From: a virus | DNA length: 37,006 nucleotides | Virus record (IMG/VR): IMGVR_UViG_3300031364_000010 | Location: 1 to 37,006 of that record | Direction: 5' to 3' (one strand) | Shown: positions 1 through 7,095 of the stretch, in pieces | Layout of the letters: the number at the start of each line of letters is the position of its first letter | Position numbering within the stretch: position 1 is the stretch's first letter | Translations under genes and position numbers: made by a program | The notes under the pieces: model-generated | Databases searched by the model: none | The model's input: only the letters and a program-made list of their open reading frames with translations | Told to the model about the DNA's origin: nothing

Positions 1-127
1 TATCTTGAGGAAAACGGTTATGACGGGCTTTATAATTTAGAGGGAGAATGCGGTTGCACAAAATATCATCTTTTCCCCTGCGAAAGTTGCCCCGATGAAT
101 GCGAGGCCGGATATTTGGTTGACCCAC
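1..127. repeat. terminal direct repeat, left copy
   Basis: The first 127 bases are identical to the last 127 bases of the window (36880-37006). The repeat lies inside an ordinary small gene and leaves its reading frame intact across the join, so it is most simply an assembly overlap of a circular or circularly permuted molecule rather than a biological terminal repeat. The real unit is therefore 36,879 bp. Confidence 0.95.
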
Positions 128-177
128 CAGAAGAATATAAAGATGAGTCTGATTTTTGGATAGGGCCTAAAAAATGA
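1..177 (+). CDS. small Cys-rich phage protein, 3' part (gene starts at 36853)
   Basis: The frame is open from base 1 and stops with TGA at 175-177. Joined to the copy at the right end it gives a 67-residue protein starting MNVKEIVKKYLEENG. It holds a cluster of cysteines (CGC, then CESC and C), which suggests one small metal-binding knuckle. Similar short proteins with the phrase YLEENGYDGL are common in phage genomes and have no assigned function. The stop overlaps the next start (ATGA at 174-177), so the two genes are translationally coupled. Confidence 0.8.
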   Translation, partial: YLEENGYDGLYNLEGECGCTKYHLFPCESCPDECEAGYLVDPPEEYKDESDFWIGPKK

Positions 178-395
178 GGATACAAGATATTAAAATCGGC
201 GAATACTATCGATTAAGAAGTTCACCTACTTATGGATATTTGAAAGCTATTTCGATAATAAAACCAAAAACAGGAATTAATATAAATACATTTATGGTAA
301 TTGAATGTGAACATACTGTTTATAAAAATGATTCGTTTGGTTTTATTAAATATTATAAACCATGTGATTTATTAAAGGAGAAAGTAGATGACTGA
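174..395 (+). CDS. hypothetical protein, 73 aa
   Basis: ATG at 174 overlaps the previous stop by four bases. The product is 73 residues, lysine- and tyrosine-rich, with no recognisable motif; the phrase IGEYYRLRSSPTYGYLKAI suggests a small beta-barrel fold, but this is only an impression. Its end overlaps the next gene (start 388) by eight bases. It belongs to the operon that runs from 33219 through the circular junction. Confidence 0.7.
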   Translation: MRIQDIKIGEYYRLRSSPTYGYLKAISIIKPKTGININTFMVIECEHTVYKNDSFGFIKYYKPCDLLKEKVDD

Positions 396-603
396 AAAGA
401 AATATAATTTTATTACAATAAAAATAGTTCCTGATGAAATCATAGAAGGTAAATCCGTCTATGAAATCACAAATAATAAAACGGGAAATTATTTAGGAAG
501 TCTCACTTATTATAAACCGTACAAAGCTTATGTTTTTAGTTCATGTGAGGGTAAAGTATTTGGGGCAAATTGTCTTAAAGATGTTCTTGATTTCATGGAG
601 TAA
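388..603 (+). CDS. hypothetical protein, 71 aa, paralogue of the 796-1008 product
   Basis: ATG at 388 follows GGAG with good spacing. The 71-residue product ends with a pattern also found in the gene at 796: a G-x-L/I-x-x-Y/W-x-P turn, an aromatic YxF/CF strand, then F/S-x-x-CLxD and a final helix (DVLDF / DISDF). Proteins of this form occur widely in phages with no known function. Two diverged copies 200 bp apart indicate an old local duplication. Confidence 0.75.
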   Translation: MTEKKYNFITIKIVPDEIIEGKSVYEITNNKTGNYLGSLTYYKPYKAYVFSSCEGKVFGANCLKDVLDFME

Positions 604-605
604 TT

Positions 606-785
606 ATGATTAAAAAGATCAAAGCATTTTTTAAACATTTTGAAATTTCTTTGGGATGGTTTAAATATATTCGTTTCCGATTATTTTCAATAACAATTGG
701 AGATGAAGGAAGTTTTGATGGTCGGATTATTATTTTTCGTATTCAAATAGCAAGATTGCTTTTTATAATATTATACAATATGTAA
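606..785 (+). CDS. small basic, hydrophobic protein, 59 aa
   Basis: ATG at 606 lies three bases after the preceding stop; reading continues to TAA at 783-785. The product starts MIKKIKAFFKHFEISLGW, is rich in Lys/Arg, Phe and Ile, and ends with a hydrophobic stretch (IARLLFIILYNM). It may attach to the inner face of the membrane as an amphipathic peptide. No Shine-Dalgarno is obvious, so it probably depends on translational coupling with the gene before it. Confidence 0.6.
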   Translation: MIKKIKAFFKHFEISLGWFKYIRFRLFSITIGDEGSFDGRIIIFRIQIARLLFIILYNM

Positions 786-795
786 AGGAGATGCC

Positions 796-1008
796 GTGAA
801 AACAAAATATAAATATATCAGTTTTGAGAAAATAGAGGATAAACCAAAAACTTCGGTATGGGTTTGTCTCAGTAAATACAACATTCCGCTTGGAAAAATA
901 AAATGGTATCCGGCTTGGCGGCAGTATTGTTTTTTAACTGATGATTTAATCGTTTTGAGTAAGGGATGCCTTGATGATATCTCCGATTTTATTCGGCAGT
1001 TAGGGTAG
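796..1008 (+). CDS. hypothetical protein, 70 aa, paralogue of the 388-603 product
   Basis: GTG start at 796, preceded by AAAGGAG at a spacing of five bases. The product has the phrases LGKIKWYPAWRQYCF and LSKGCLDDISDFI, typical of a widespread family of small phage proteins of unknown function. It shares its C-terminal pattern with the protein at 388-603. A reading frame on the opposite strand here is a shadow. Confidence 0.78.
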   Translation: MKTKYKYISFEKIEDKPKTSVWVCLSKYNIPLGKIKWYPAWRQYCFLTDDLIVLSKGCLDDISDFIRQLG

Positions 1009-1012
1009 CAAT

Positions 1013-1153
1013 ATGAAAACAAAAAATGATATTGGCTTTTATATCTTGCTCGTTTCGCTTATCCTTTTAACGCTTCTTTTATTTATGTTCATAGCTGGCG
1101 GAATATTTTTTATCATCCGCATAACCGAGATAGGAAATAATTTTATAAAATGA
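1013..1153 (+). CDS. single-pass membrane protein, 46 aa
   Basis: ATG at 1013 shortly after the previous stop, TGA at 1151-1153. A short polar start (MKTKNDIG) is followed by a continuous hydrophobic segment of about 25 residues (FYILLVSLILLTLLLFMFIA onwards) and a short polar tail. It looks like a small inner-membrane protein of unknown role, and it is the last gene before the next promoter. Confidence 0.6.
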   Translation: MKTKNDIGFYILLVSLILLTLLLFMFIAGGIFFIIRITEIGNNFIK

Positions 1154-1155
1154 TC

Positions 1156-1187
1156 TTGACAAATGCGGGAAAATATACGAGTATGAT
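1156..1187 (+). promoter_or_regulatory. sigma70-type promoter for the replication operon
   Basis: A perfect -35 box TTGACA lies at 1156-1161. The best -10 is TATGAT at 1182-1187, but the spacing is 20 bp, longer than usual; GAGTAT at 1179-1184 gives 17 bp with a poorer box. The start of transcription should fall near 1190-1196. Position and -35 match the promoters at 29079 and 33219, which also feed structured leaders. Confidence 0.6.
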
Positions 1188-1200
1188 TATGGGCAAAATA

Positions 1201-1286
1201 AACAGGACAAGCGTAAACCCTTTGGGTCGGTCGTTCCGCCTACGTTCTGTTGGCGGTGCCCAGCGACCGACTCAGAGGGTTTTTTT
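1201..1286 (+). promoter_or_regulatory. structured leader RNA, copy 1: pseudoknotted terminator-like hairpin
   Basis: Three nested stems can be drawn. Outer AAACCCT (1215-1221) pairs with AGGGTTT (1276-1282). Middle GTCGGTCG (1226-1233) pairs with CGACCGAC (1264-1271). Apical CCGCC (1236-1240) pairs with GGCGG (1252-1256). A run of seven T (1280-1286) follows, as in an intrinsic terminator. The apical loop segment GTTCTGTT (1244-1251) is complementary to AACAGGAC (1201-1208) near the 5' end of the RNA: eight pairs, one of them G-U. This implies a pseudoknot that could decide between termination and read-through into the replisome organizer. The leaders at 29116 and 33265 have the same plan. 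Confidence 0.7.
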
Positions 1287-1300
1287 ATTGGCGGTGGAAA

Positions 1301-2086
1301 TTGGCTGATTCAAGAAAATATTATTATCTGAAACTAAAAGATAATTACTTTGATTCTGAAGAAATGAAAATACTTGAATCTATGAAAAACGGGATTGAAT
1401 ACCAAAATCTATATTTAAAATTATGTTTGTTAAGCCTTAAAGCAGGCGGCCAATTATTATTTAAAGACATCATCCCTTATAATCTTGAAATGCTGTCAAC
1501 AATATTACGTGTCAATATTGATACTGTAAAAACTGGAATTGAAATATTTAAAAAATTACAGCTTGTTGAAATATTGGACAACGGAATTATATTTATGAGC
1601 GATATACAAACACTCATCGGGCACGGATCAACCGAGGCGGAACGCAAAGCAGAATACAGAAAAAGGATAGAAGAAAACAAAGGTAGGACATTGTCCGGAC
1701 AATGTCTACCAGAACTAGAGATAGATATAGAACTAGAGAAAAAGATAGATATAAAGAAAAATAATGGCGGCAAGCCGCCCTATATTAAAAAACCAATTAT
1801 TGGTTATAAAGAAAGTGTAGCAAAATATTTTACACTTTACGAAAACAAGATGAGCATAAAACCGCCCTGGGGGAAAAAGGAAGGGCAGCTTTTAAAATCA
1901 GATCTTAAACGGTTGTCATCACATCCAACGCAAAAAAATTATGAAATATTATGTGTTGCTCTGGAATCATTTTTTCTTGATGAAAACCATAGTGTCACTG
2001 AATTTGCAGAAAAGGCGGGATATACATACGGAGTATTCCACTCCAAGCTCGATTCGATCTTAAATTATTTGGGGAGAAAAAATTGA
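1301..2086 (+). CDS. phage replisome organizer (N-terminal domain family)
   Basis: TTG start at 1301 after GGTGGAAA; a TTG start at 1250 would place the first codons inside the leader hairpin and is less likely. The 261-residue product begins ADSRKYYYLKLKDNYFDSEE, followed by IPYNLEMLSTIL and later a lysine/glutamate linker. This is the pattern of the phage replisome organizer N-terminal domain, a winged-helix that binds the phage origin and recruits the host helicase loader. The C-terminal part (about residues 170-261) is helical and DnaD/DnaB2-like in feel. It heads the early operon and implies that replication uses the host polymerase. The leader before it suggests attenuation control. Confidence 0.85.
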   Translation: MADSRKYYYLKLKDNYFDSEEMKILESMKNGIEYQNLYLKLCLLSLKAGGQLLFKDIIPYNLEMLSTILRVNIDTVKTGIEIFKKLQLVEILDNGIIFMSDIQTLIGHGSTEAERKAEYRKRIEENKGRTLSGQCLPELEIDIELEKKIDIKKNNGGKPPYIKKPIIGYKESVAKYFTLYENKMSIKPPWGKKEGQLLKSDLKRLSSHPTQKNYEILCVALESFFLDENHSVTEFAEKAGYTYGVFHSKLDSILNYLGRKN

Positions 2087-2469
2087 AGAAAGCATCAGAA
2101 ATTATTTTTTCGCAAACATTGGAGCACTCAATAATAAAAGACATGCAACAAAAGTTATTGTATGCGTATGAACTCGGGAATCAAGCGAATCTGCCGGCCG
2201 AATTATTATTGCTTTATAAACTTGAAGCAGCTGGTGGGTTGTGCCCAGTCTGTAAAAAGCCATGGCAAAAAATTATTGTCAAAGAAAGATTCGGGGAATT
2301 TTATTATTTCAACCCTACCTGCAGGTGTTACCCAGTTTGTAAAAATTGCGGTCACTCCATGCACCGAGCGTTTGTTATGGGATCGCAAATATGTGGTTGC
2401 GGATATAATCACGCAGATAATCAAACCGAGCAAATTGAAAAATATGGGAAAAAATATACAAGGAGATAA
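2083..2469 (+). CDS. zinc-ribbon protein, 128 aa
   Basis: TTG start at 2083 overlaps the stop of the replisome organizer. The N-terminal half is helical. The C-terminal half carries several Cys pairs (CPVC, CRC, CKNC, CGCG) that can form two zinc ribbons. Its place directly after the initiator gene is where many phages keep a helicase-loader or replication accessory gene, but no ATPase motif is present, so a role in replication is only an inference. Confidence 0.7.
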   Translation: MKKASEIIFSQTLEHSIIKDMQQKLLYAYELGNQANLPAELLLLYKLEAAGGLCPVCKKPWQKIIVKERFGEFYYFNPTCRCYPVCKNCGHSMHRAFVMGSQICGCGYNHADNQTEQIEKYGKKYTRR

Positions 2470-2470
2470 C

Positions 2471-2680
2471 ATGAATAAAAAACGCTTAATAATTATGCTT
2501 ATAATTTATTTGGTATTGATGACGGCCGTTGAATGTATTGGTTTATTTCTTGGAGATTTGTTTAAATGGCTATCAACGGCTTTTCTTTGTGGTGCAATTG
2601 TTACCTGGATTTGGTTAATAATAGCCGTGCATATTTGTGGAGACAAAAAAAAGGAGAAGAGCAATGAGTATAACAATTAA
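2471..2680 (+). CDS. membrane protein, 69 aa, two predicted segments
   Basis: ATG at 2471 with AGGAG five bases upstream. The product begins MNKKRLIIMLIIYLVLMTAV and has a second hydrophobic run (LSTAFLCGAIVTWIWLIIAV), then a charged tail (CGDKKKEKSNEYNN). Two short transmembrane helices with both ends cytoplasmic are likely. No known family was recognised. Its end overlaps the start of the next gene. Confidence 0.65.
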   Translation: MNKKRLIIMLIIYLVLMTAVECIGLFLGDLFKWLSTAFLCGAIVTWIWLIIAVHICGDKKKEKSNEYNN

Positions 2681-2990
2681 ATTGCGCCGACCGATAAAAC
2701 GAGATCCGATGATGACAGAGGAAAGAGCGAGAGAATTATATACTAAATTAAAACAATTTTTATATAAATATAATAGCAATCAGGTTTTTAAATCTGGTAG
2801 TAAACTTTTTGGCAAAAGGAATGGAAAAAGTAAAGAAAGAGATATGCAAGAGATCCAGGGAAGCAATAAAACTTCTGTCTATATCGCATGGGAGGGGAAA
2901 GTTGACAATAAAGAGAATGAAATAACATTTGAAGAGTTTCAAAGGTTCTACAAAATAATACTTATATCGAGAGGAGACCATGCAGCATGA
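2664..2990 (+). CDS. hypothetical protein, 108 aa
   Basis: ATG at 2664 lies inside the end of the previous gene and follows AGGAGAAGAG. The N-terminal part is basic (KLRRPIKRDPMM), followed by helices and a second basic stretch (FGKRNGKSKERD). The charge suggests nucleic-acid binding; no family was recognised. Its stop overlaps the next start by four bases. Confidence 0.65.
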   Translation: MSITIKLRRPIKRDPMMTEERARELYTKLKQFLYKYNSNQVFKSGSKLFGKRNGKSKERDMQEIQGSNKTSVYIAWEGKVDNKENEITFEEFQRFYKIILISRGDHAA

Positions 2991-3211
2991 ATCAATACAC
3001 TCACGAACAGGAATGTGTAATCAAACTTAAAAATAAGGGCGTTAATTTTGAAACGATTGCAGGGCTAAAAATAGCTGATTGTAAAAAGGCGCAGCTTGGA
3101 AATAAAAGTTTCGGCATGCTGGATTATTTAAAAAAATGTCACGGATATAGTATGTGGTATAAAAGCCCGGTCCCGCAACCATACGAAAGCTTATCGAGGG
3201 AGGCTGGCTGA
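2987..3211 (+). CDS. hypothetical protein, 74 aa
   Basis: ATG at 2987 overlaps the preceding stop (ATGA). A small polar protein with four cysteines that do not form a clear metal site. No function recognised. Its stop shares bases with the start of the membrane gene at 3211, so these genes are coupled. Confidence 0.65.
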   Translation: MNQYTHEQECVIKLKNKGVNFETIAGLKIADCKKAQLGNKSFGMLDYLKKCHGYSMWYKSPVPQPYESLSREAG

Positions 3212-3462
3212 TGATATTGATTGTAAGTTTATTGCCAACAATATTTGTCTGGTCGATTATTGCAGGATTTATTATTTGCGGCCCGGAGTTTTGGGCAGGG
3301 TTATTTTTAATAGCTATGTTAATTATTCTTCAGCGGATACATGCCATTTGTAAAATCAAGCATCCTGTATTTTATATTTCGTCCGGCGTATTTATGGGAA
3401 TAATTATATTATCGATTTTAAATATACGATACATCGCCTGGTTTTGGGGATGGGCGTTTTAA
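3211..3462 (+). CDS. membrane protein, 83 aa
   Basis: ATG at 3211 follows GGGAGG. Nearly all of the protein is hydrophobic: three predicted transmembrane helices (from MILIVSLLPTIFVWSIIAGF, a middle LFLIAMLIIL segment and a C-terminal FMGIIILSIL segment). It is unlikely to be a holin because it sits in the early region. Function unknown. Confidence 0.65.
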   Translation: MILIVSLLPTIFVWSIIAGFIICGPEFWAGLFLIAMLIILQRIHAICKIKHPVFYISSGVFMGIIILSILNIRYIAWFWGWAF

Positions 3463-3475
3463 GGAGATTTAAATA

Positions 3476-4102
3476 ATGCGTGTTTTAGTTGCTTGTGAGT
3501 TTTCCGGTATTGTACGCGAAGCGTTTAGAGCGCGCGGGCATGACGCATGGTCATGTGATTTGCTGCCAACCGAGATACCGGGCACACATTTTCAGGGCGA
3601 TGTTTTAAAGATTATCGATGATGGATGGGATTTAATGATAGCACATCCGCCATGTACTTATTTAAGTTATGCAGCAATGCACGTCTGGAATAATCCAGAG
3701 AGAGTTTATAAAAGATTGGAAGCATTAAAGTTTTTTGCCGATTTATGGGAAGCATCTATTGAAAAAATATGCATAGAAAATCCTCGCGGGTGCGCTTCGC
3801 CGACAATTGCAAAATATACACAAATAATTCAACCATATTATTTTGGAGATAGACATTTAAAAACAACATGGCTTTGGTTGAAAAACTTACCTCCCCTGCA
3901 ATGGGCTGATGAAAATGAATTATTCCAAAATAAAACCGCAGTTAATAAACCAGAACCAATATCAACTGGAAAAATTACACATGGGAAAAAAAGATATTTT
4001 GAAAGTTCTTGTAATGGATTTAAGGGTAATCAAAACAGGAGACATGAGCGTTCCCGATTTTGGCCAGGAGTAGCAAAAGCAATGGCCGAGCAATGGGGGT
4101 GA
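3476..4102 (+). CDS. DNA (cytosine-5)-methyltransferase-like protein
   Basis: ATG at 3476 after AAGGAG. The 208-residue product starts MRVLVACEFSG (motif I, SAM binding). It has HPPCTYLS around residues 57-64, with the catalytic Pro-Cys of C5 methyltransferases at Cys60, and ENPRG at 101-105, the motif VI glutamate. It is much shorter than bacterial C5 enzymes and lacks a clear target-recognition domain, as is usual for this compact phage family. It probably modifies phage DNA against host restriction; activity is inferred. Confidence 0.8.
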   Translation: MRVLVACEFSGIVREAFRARGHDAWSCDLLPTEIPGTHFQGDVLKIIDDGWDLMIAHPPCTYLSYAAMHVWNNPERVYKRLEALKFFADLWEASIEKICIENPRGCASPTIAKYTQIIQPYYFGDRHLKTTWLWLKNLPPLQWADENELFQNKTAVNKPEPISTGKITHGKKRYFESSCNGFKGNQNRRHERSRFWPGVAKAMAEQWG

Positions 4103-4132
4103 TTAATATGATTATAAAAGGGGTGAGTTAAC

Positions 4133-4465
4133 ATGAAAGAAAACGAATTAAGAAAGCATTTAAAGTGCCATAAGTGTGGAAAGCTGCTTGGCGAAAGTTT
4201 CCGCGAAAACGGAACGTTACCTTTTTTTTGGACGCTTAAGGTGCAGAGGTATGTTATCGATAGCGGCGCTGTGTCGCGGCAGCAAGGATTAACTATGATG
4301 CTCGGCGGTCACGCTGCGCTTGCGCAGGTCATGGGCCCGAATGAGGAAATGGCATCACCGGTTTTTGAGAAGCCGGCCGAGATCACTTTGTGCGAACACT
4401 GTGCTGTTTCGAATAGAGTTGTGATAATAGGGCTCGTTGAAAAAATAAATAGGAGGATAAAATGA
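4133..4465 (+). CDS. zinc-binding phage protein, 110 aa
   Basis: ATG at 4133 after GGGGTGAGTTAAC. Cysteine pairs CHKCGK at the N-terminus and CEHC near residue 87 could together form one zinc site; between them lies a helix-rich stretch with a Gly/Ala-rich part. No function recognised. The end overlaps the next ATG (4462). Confidence 0.65.
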   Translation: MKENELRKHLKCHKCGKLLGESFRENGTLPFFWTLKVQRYVIDSGAVSRQQGLTMMLGGHAALAQVMGPNEEMASPVFEKPAEITLCEHCAVSNRVVIIGLVEKINRRIK

Positions 4466-4626
4466 AGGACAAAATAATTTATTGGTTGACGAGAAGATTG
4501 CCCAAAAAACTTGTATATTGGTGCGGTATCAGGTTATGGGCTAATGCGACACAAGGTAAGTGGGCGCATTACGAGGCTCCGGCGGTTACTATGGACGAAG
4601 CTTTAAAAAGATTTTCAGATGACTGA
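4462..4626 (+). CDS. small conserved phage protein, 54 aa
   Basis: ATG at 4462 follows AGGAGGATAAA and the frame ends at TGA 4624-4626. The product begins MKDKIIYWLTRRLPKKLVYWC and ends with TMDEALKRFSDD. Short proteins with the same opening (a basic amphipathic helix, LVYWC, then a MEALKRW-like end) are frequent in siphophages of many hosts. No function is known. Confidence 0.7.
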   Translation: MKDKIIYWLTRRLPKKLVYWCGIRLWANATQGKWAHYEAPAVTMDEALKRFSDD

Positions 4627-4804
4627 AAAGAAATGTGAAAAATGTGGGAAATGTGGAGTTGGCAAATATAATCATGGTAGCGGACTATATGATTATTATG
4701 ACTGTGGCCATGCTTACCAAAAACCAATAGGGAAAGAAGACGGCAAGTGGATATATTTCAGGTCTCCTTATCATCCCAAAATATACAATGGGGGTGTAGC
4801 ATGA
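4619..4804 (+). CDS. zinc-ribbon protein, 61 aa
   Basis: ATG at 4619 overlaps the previous gene. Cysteines CEKCGKCG at residues 6-13 and a later DCGHA give a possible zinc site. The first residues (MTEKK) match those of the genes at 388 and 4801, where a similar start context recurs. Function unknown. Confidence 0.6.
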   Translation: MTEKKCEKCGKCGVGKYNHGSGLYDYYDCGHAYQKPIGKEDGKWIYFRSPYHPKIYNGGVA

Positions 4805-5025
4805 CTGAAAAGATAAAAGCGGAGATTGAGAAAACGATAGATGAAATAGGGCAATATGTATCAGAATTTAATTATCGGCAAGTTTTATTACCAGCACCAA
4901 GTATAAGAAATATCCTCACCGACCTGGTGGAGGAGGCAACGCAGGAAGATAAAGAAAAGATACATTTTCTGGAAGATCAAGTGCAAGATTTGAATAATCG
5001 TATTTTAGGACTGGAGGGCGAATGA
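4801..5025 (+). CDS. hypothetical helical protein, 74 aa
   Basis: ATG at 4801 (ATGA overlap with the preceding stop), preceded by GGGGGTG. The product contains the phrase ILTDLVEEATQEDKEKI and ends in a coiled-coil-like helix. The protein at 6615 has a matching phrase (VLTELVEEVEKDKRKAI), so the two may be distant paralogues. Function unknown. Confidence 0.65.
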   Translation: MTEKIKAEIEKTIDEIGQYVSEFNYRQVLLPAPSIRNILTDLVEEATQEDKEKIHFLEDQVQDLNNRILGLEGE

Positions 5026-5306
5026 TGAGTGATAATTTTATTACTGGAATGAAGGAATTGGTAGACAAGGCTTTGCTAAATGCAGAAAAACCTGGAAGAG
5101 AACAAAAAAATATACATAAGGTATATCGTTTTGACAACCGGTATGAATGTGGATATTGTCACAAATCATTTCCCTATTATTATAGAAATAAAGGTGGACG
5201 ATATTGGGGGAATAGGGGTAGATATAATTTTGCAGGAGCTGCTGCCAATTTCAACAGACACATCGGAGCATGTAGAAAAAGATATGAGGAGCAATCCCAT
5301 GAGTAA
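5022..5306 (+). CDS. zinc-finger protein, 94 aa
   Basis: ATG at 5022 overlaps the preceding stop. An N-terminal helix is followed by CGYCHKSF, an Arg/Gly/Tyr-rich middle (RNKGGRYWGNRGRYNF) and HIGAC near the C-terminus, giving a possible C2HC zinc finger. The basic middle part suggests nucleic-acid binding. No family name recognised. Confidence 0.65.
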   Translation: MMSDNFITGMKELVDKALLNAEKPGREQKNIHKVYRFDNRYECGYCHKSFPYYYRNKGGRYWGNRGRYNFAGAAANFNRHIGACRKRYEEQSHE

Positions 5307-5475
5307 ATTATTAGAGATAGACAGTTGCTTTGACTGTAAACATTACGGTGCTTATAGTAATTTTTGCTTGCACCCTGAGATAGGAGAACGAAAAATCGAT
5401 AATGTACTAACTACGTGTATAGAAATCCCTGAATGGTGTCCGCTGGAGGATGCGGAGGAGAGGCAACATGATTAA
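5299..5475 (+). CDS. Cys-rich phage protein, 58 aa
   Basis: ATG at 5299 with GAGGAGC upstream, overlapping the gene before. Cysteines in CFDCKHY, FCLHP, TTC and EWCP are spaced as in a family of very short phage metal-binding proteins. A longer frame starting at 5080 is a shadow of the 5022 gene up to this start. Function unknown. Confidence 0.65.
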   Translation: MSKLLEIDSCFDCKHYGAYSNFCLHPEIGERKIDNVLTTCIEIPEWCPLEDAEERQHD

Positions 5476-5950
5476 ATCAGCAGAAATATCAAAATGCGGT
5501 AAATATAGATATTCGTTAACGAGAGTATGGAGTGATAATATAAAAACATTCATTTGGGTAATGCTCAATCCGTCAACCGCTGATGCCGAAACAGATGATC
5601 CTACAATAAGAAAATGTATTGGCTTTTCTAAAAAGTATGGATGCGGCGGAATGTTTGTTGTCAATCTTTTTGCATACAGGGCGACAAATCCAAAACAATT
5701 ATTATCGGTGGACGATCCGGTTGGTCCAGAGAATGATTATTATTTAGAATTATCATTTCCGAAAGTTGATTTTGCAACTGTGATTTACGCATTTGGAAAT
5801 ATTCCAAAAGGTTTAAAGGTTCCTCCATATATTTTTAGTAGCAGCTATCCAAGCGGGTACCAGATAAAATGTTTCGGTAAAACAAAATTAGGATTTCCAA
5901 AACACCCATTATATTTATCATATAATATAAATATTCAAGATTATTTTTGA
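5468..5950 (+). CDS. DUF1643 family protein
   Basis: ATG at 5468 after GGAGGAGAGGC. The 160-residue product has the family's marks: WVMLNPSTADAETDDPTIRKC early on, then GGMFVVNLFAYRATNP. DUF1643 proteins are found in phages and bacteria near DNA-modification genes; their activity is not known to me. Length matches the family. An upstream GTG or ATG is not needed. Confidence 0.85.
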   Translation: MIKSAEISKCGKYRYSLTRVWSDNIKTFIWVMLNPSTADAETDDPTIRKCIGFSKKYGCGGMFVVNLFAYRATNPKQLLSVDDPVGPENDYYLELSFPKVDFATVIYAFGNIPKGLKVPPYIFSSSYPSGYQIKCFGKTKLGFPKHPLYLSYNINIQDYF

Positions 5951-5965
5951 TGAGGAAAACAAACA

Positions 5966-6118
5966 ATGAATAATAAAATAACTATCCAAGATTTAATAGA
6001 TTTAAAAAATGAAAATAATGAGATATTAGATTATCTTAACAAGCAAGATCATCATTATAAATATCATCAATGGAAATATAAAGATGTGCATAATCATTAT
6101 TTATGTAAGGAGAGATAA
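5966..6118 (+). CDS. small His-rich protein, 50 aa
   Basis: ATG at 5966 with GAGGAAAAC upstream, TAA at 6116-6118. The C-terminal half is rich in His and Tyr (DHHYKYHQWKYKDVHNHYL), and a single Cys follows. The acidic/amide N-terminal half could form a helix. The His cluster might bind metal. No family recognised. Confidence 0.55.
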   Translation: MNNKITIQDLIDLKNENNEILDYLNKQDHHYKYHQWKYKDVHNHYLCKER

Positions 6119-6121
6119 ATC

Positions 6122-6400
6122 ATGAATGAATTAAAACCTTGTCCATTTTGTGGAGAAACAGAATTGATCGCTGCCCTAACTACTGGAGTAAGTAAATTAT
6201 GGGGGCATGGAGTTTGTCAAAGCTGTGGTGCCAGTGGTCCTATAGTACTTGTTAATCAAAAAGAATCTTGGCAAGAGGAAGCAAGAAAAAGATGGAACGA
6301 GAGGCCAAATGCACAGTCACACACCTGTTCACTACATAATTATGTGGGTAAAGGTTCATGTCCGGCTTGCGAGCAATTAAAAAAAACGATAGGAGGATAA
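6122..6400 (+). CDS. Lar-like zinc-ribbon protein (restriction alleviation family)
   Basis: ATG at 6122 after AAGGAGAG. The product opens MNELKPCPFCGE, then CQSCGASGP and a WN(E/R)RP phrase, the layout of the Lar / restriction-alleviation zinc ribbon found in many phages and prophages. A C-terminal extension adds another CxxC (CPAC). The N-terminal match is to a family in which few members have been tested, so an anti-restriction role here is only a family-level guess. Confidence 0.75.
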   Translation: MNELKPCPFCGETELIAALTTGVSKLWGHGVCQSCGASGPIVLVNQKESWQEEARKRWNERPNAQSHTCSLHNYVGKGSCPACEQLKKTIGG

Positions 6401-6403
6401 ATC

Positions 6404-6631
6404 ATGAGCGCAGTTGAACGAGCAATAATGGCAATACAAAATCGTATCGTCTGCACGCCGGAGCAGGTGGAGCAACTGAGGGAAATACTTAAAGAGATGA
6501 CAAAGAATGTTTTTAAATCGGGGTGGCATCATAGGCATGCACGCTCGACCATTTATGGCCCGGTTGATTATTCCGATGCTGACCGGCGAAAAATAGAAAA
6601 AGACTGGAGGGATTATGAAGAAGGCAATTAA
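6404..6631 (+). CDS. hypothetical protein, 75 aa
   Basis: ATG at 6404, preceded by AGGAGG. A helical N-terminus (VERAIMAIQNRI, VEQLREILKEM) is followed by a His/Arg-rich phrase (WHHRHARSTIYGP) and an acidic tail. The first helix pair resembles the middle of the ORF at 6615. No function recognised. Confidence 0.6.
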   Translation: MSAVERAIMAIQNRIVCTPEQVEQLREILKEMTKNVFKSGWHHRHARSTIYGPVDYSDADRRKIEKDWRDYEEGN

Positions 6632-6917
6632 TATTGATTTTGCTTTTGGAATTATTGATCATTATTATACTCATCGTACAGTTGACAAAAGGTGGAAAAG
6701 CAACCGTGAGGATGATATTAAACAAGTTCTCACCGAGCTGGTAGAGGAAGTGGAGAAGGATAAAAGAAAGGCAATTAACGCAGCGAAAGCTTATCAAGAA
6801 TTGTGTACTCATTATCGAATAGGGAAAACCCCATCTGAAAAATTATTTAAAAGGCTTGATGCGGCAAATATGTTTTTAAAGCAAATAGAAAAAGAACTGG
6901 AGGAGAGTCATGAATAA
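6615..6917 (+). CDS. hypothetical protein, 100 aa
   Basis: ATG at 6615 after GGAGGGATT, overlapping the preceding gene by 17 bases. Mostly helical and charged, with VLTELVEEVEKDKRKAI, a phrase resembling one in the 4801 product. The C-terminal helix could form a coiled coil. Function unknown. Confidence 0.65.
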   Translation: MKKAINIDFAFGIIDHYYTHRTVDKRWKSNREDDIKQVLTELVEEVEKDKRKAINAAKAYQELCTHYRIGKTPSEKLFKRLDAANMFLKQIEKELEESHE

Positions 6918-7095
6918 TGAAATCGAAGATGCAATCAATAACCAGTGGGAAAAAAAATACAAGGATAGCGACGGGAATGAATGCAGTCTATATCAATTAG
7001 TTAAGCGTGAGCCCGAATGGGCGACTCATATAATATTACACTATGAGCAGAAAATAAAAGAACTGGAGGGGAAAGATGACAAAACAAGAGCTTAA
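6910..7095 (+). CDS. hypothetical protein, 61 aa
   Basis: ATG at 6910 after GGAGAGTC, overlapping the previous gene. A short acidic protein with two Trp residues; its end (HYEQKIKELEGKDDKTRA) is helical. It overlaps the start of the membrane gene at 7076. Function unknown. Confidence 0.6.
   Translation: MNNEIEDAINNQWEKKYKDSDGNECSLYQLVKREPEWATHIILHYEQKIKELEGKDDKTRA

Noticed and set aside
1250-1300. Start of the replisome organizer at TTG 1250
   Set aside because: It would place 17 codons within the leader hairpin and its T tract; TTG 1301 has a ribosome site and matches the family N-terminus.
2162-2470. Upstream part of a 172-codon frame ahead of the 2471 gene
   Set aside because: It overlaps the zinc-ribbon gene in another frame; the membrane protein has its own ATG with AGGAG at 2471.
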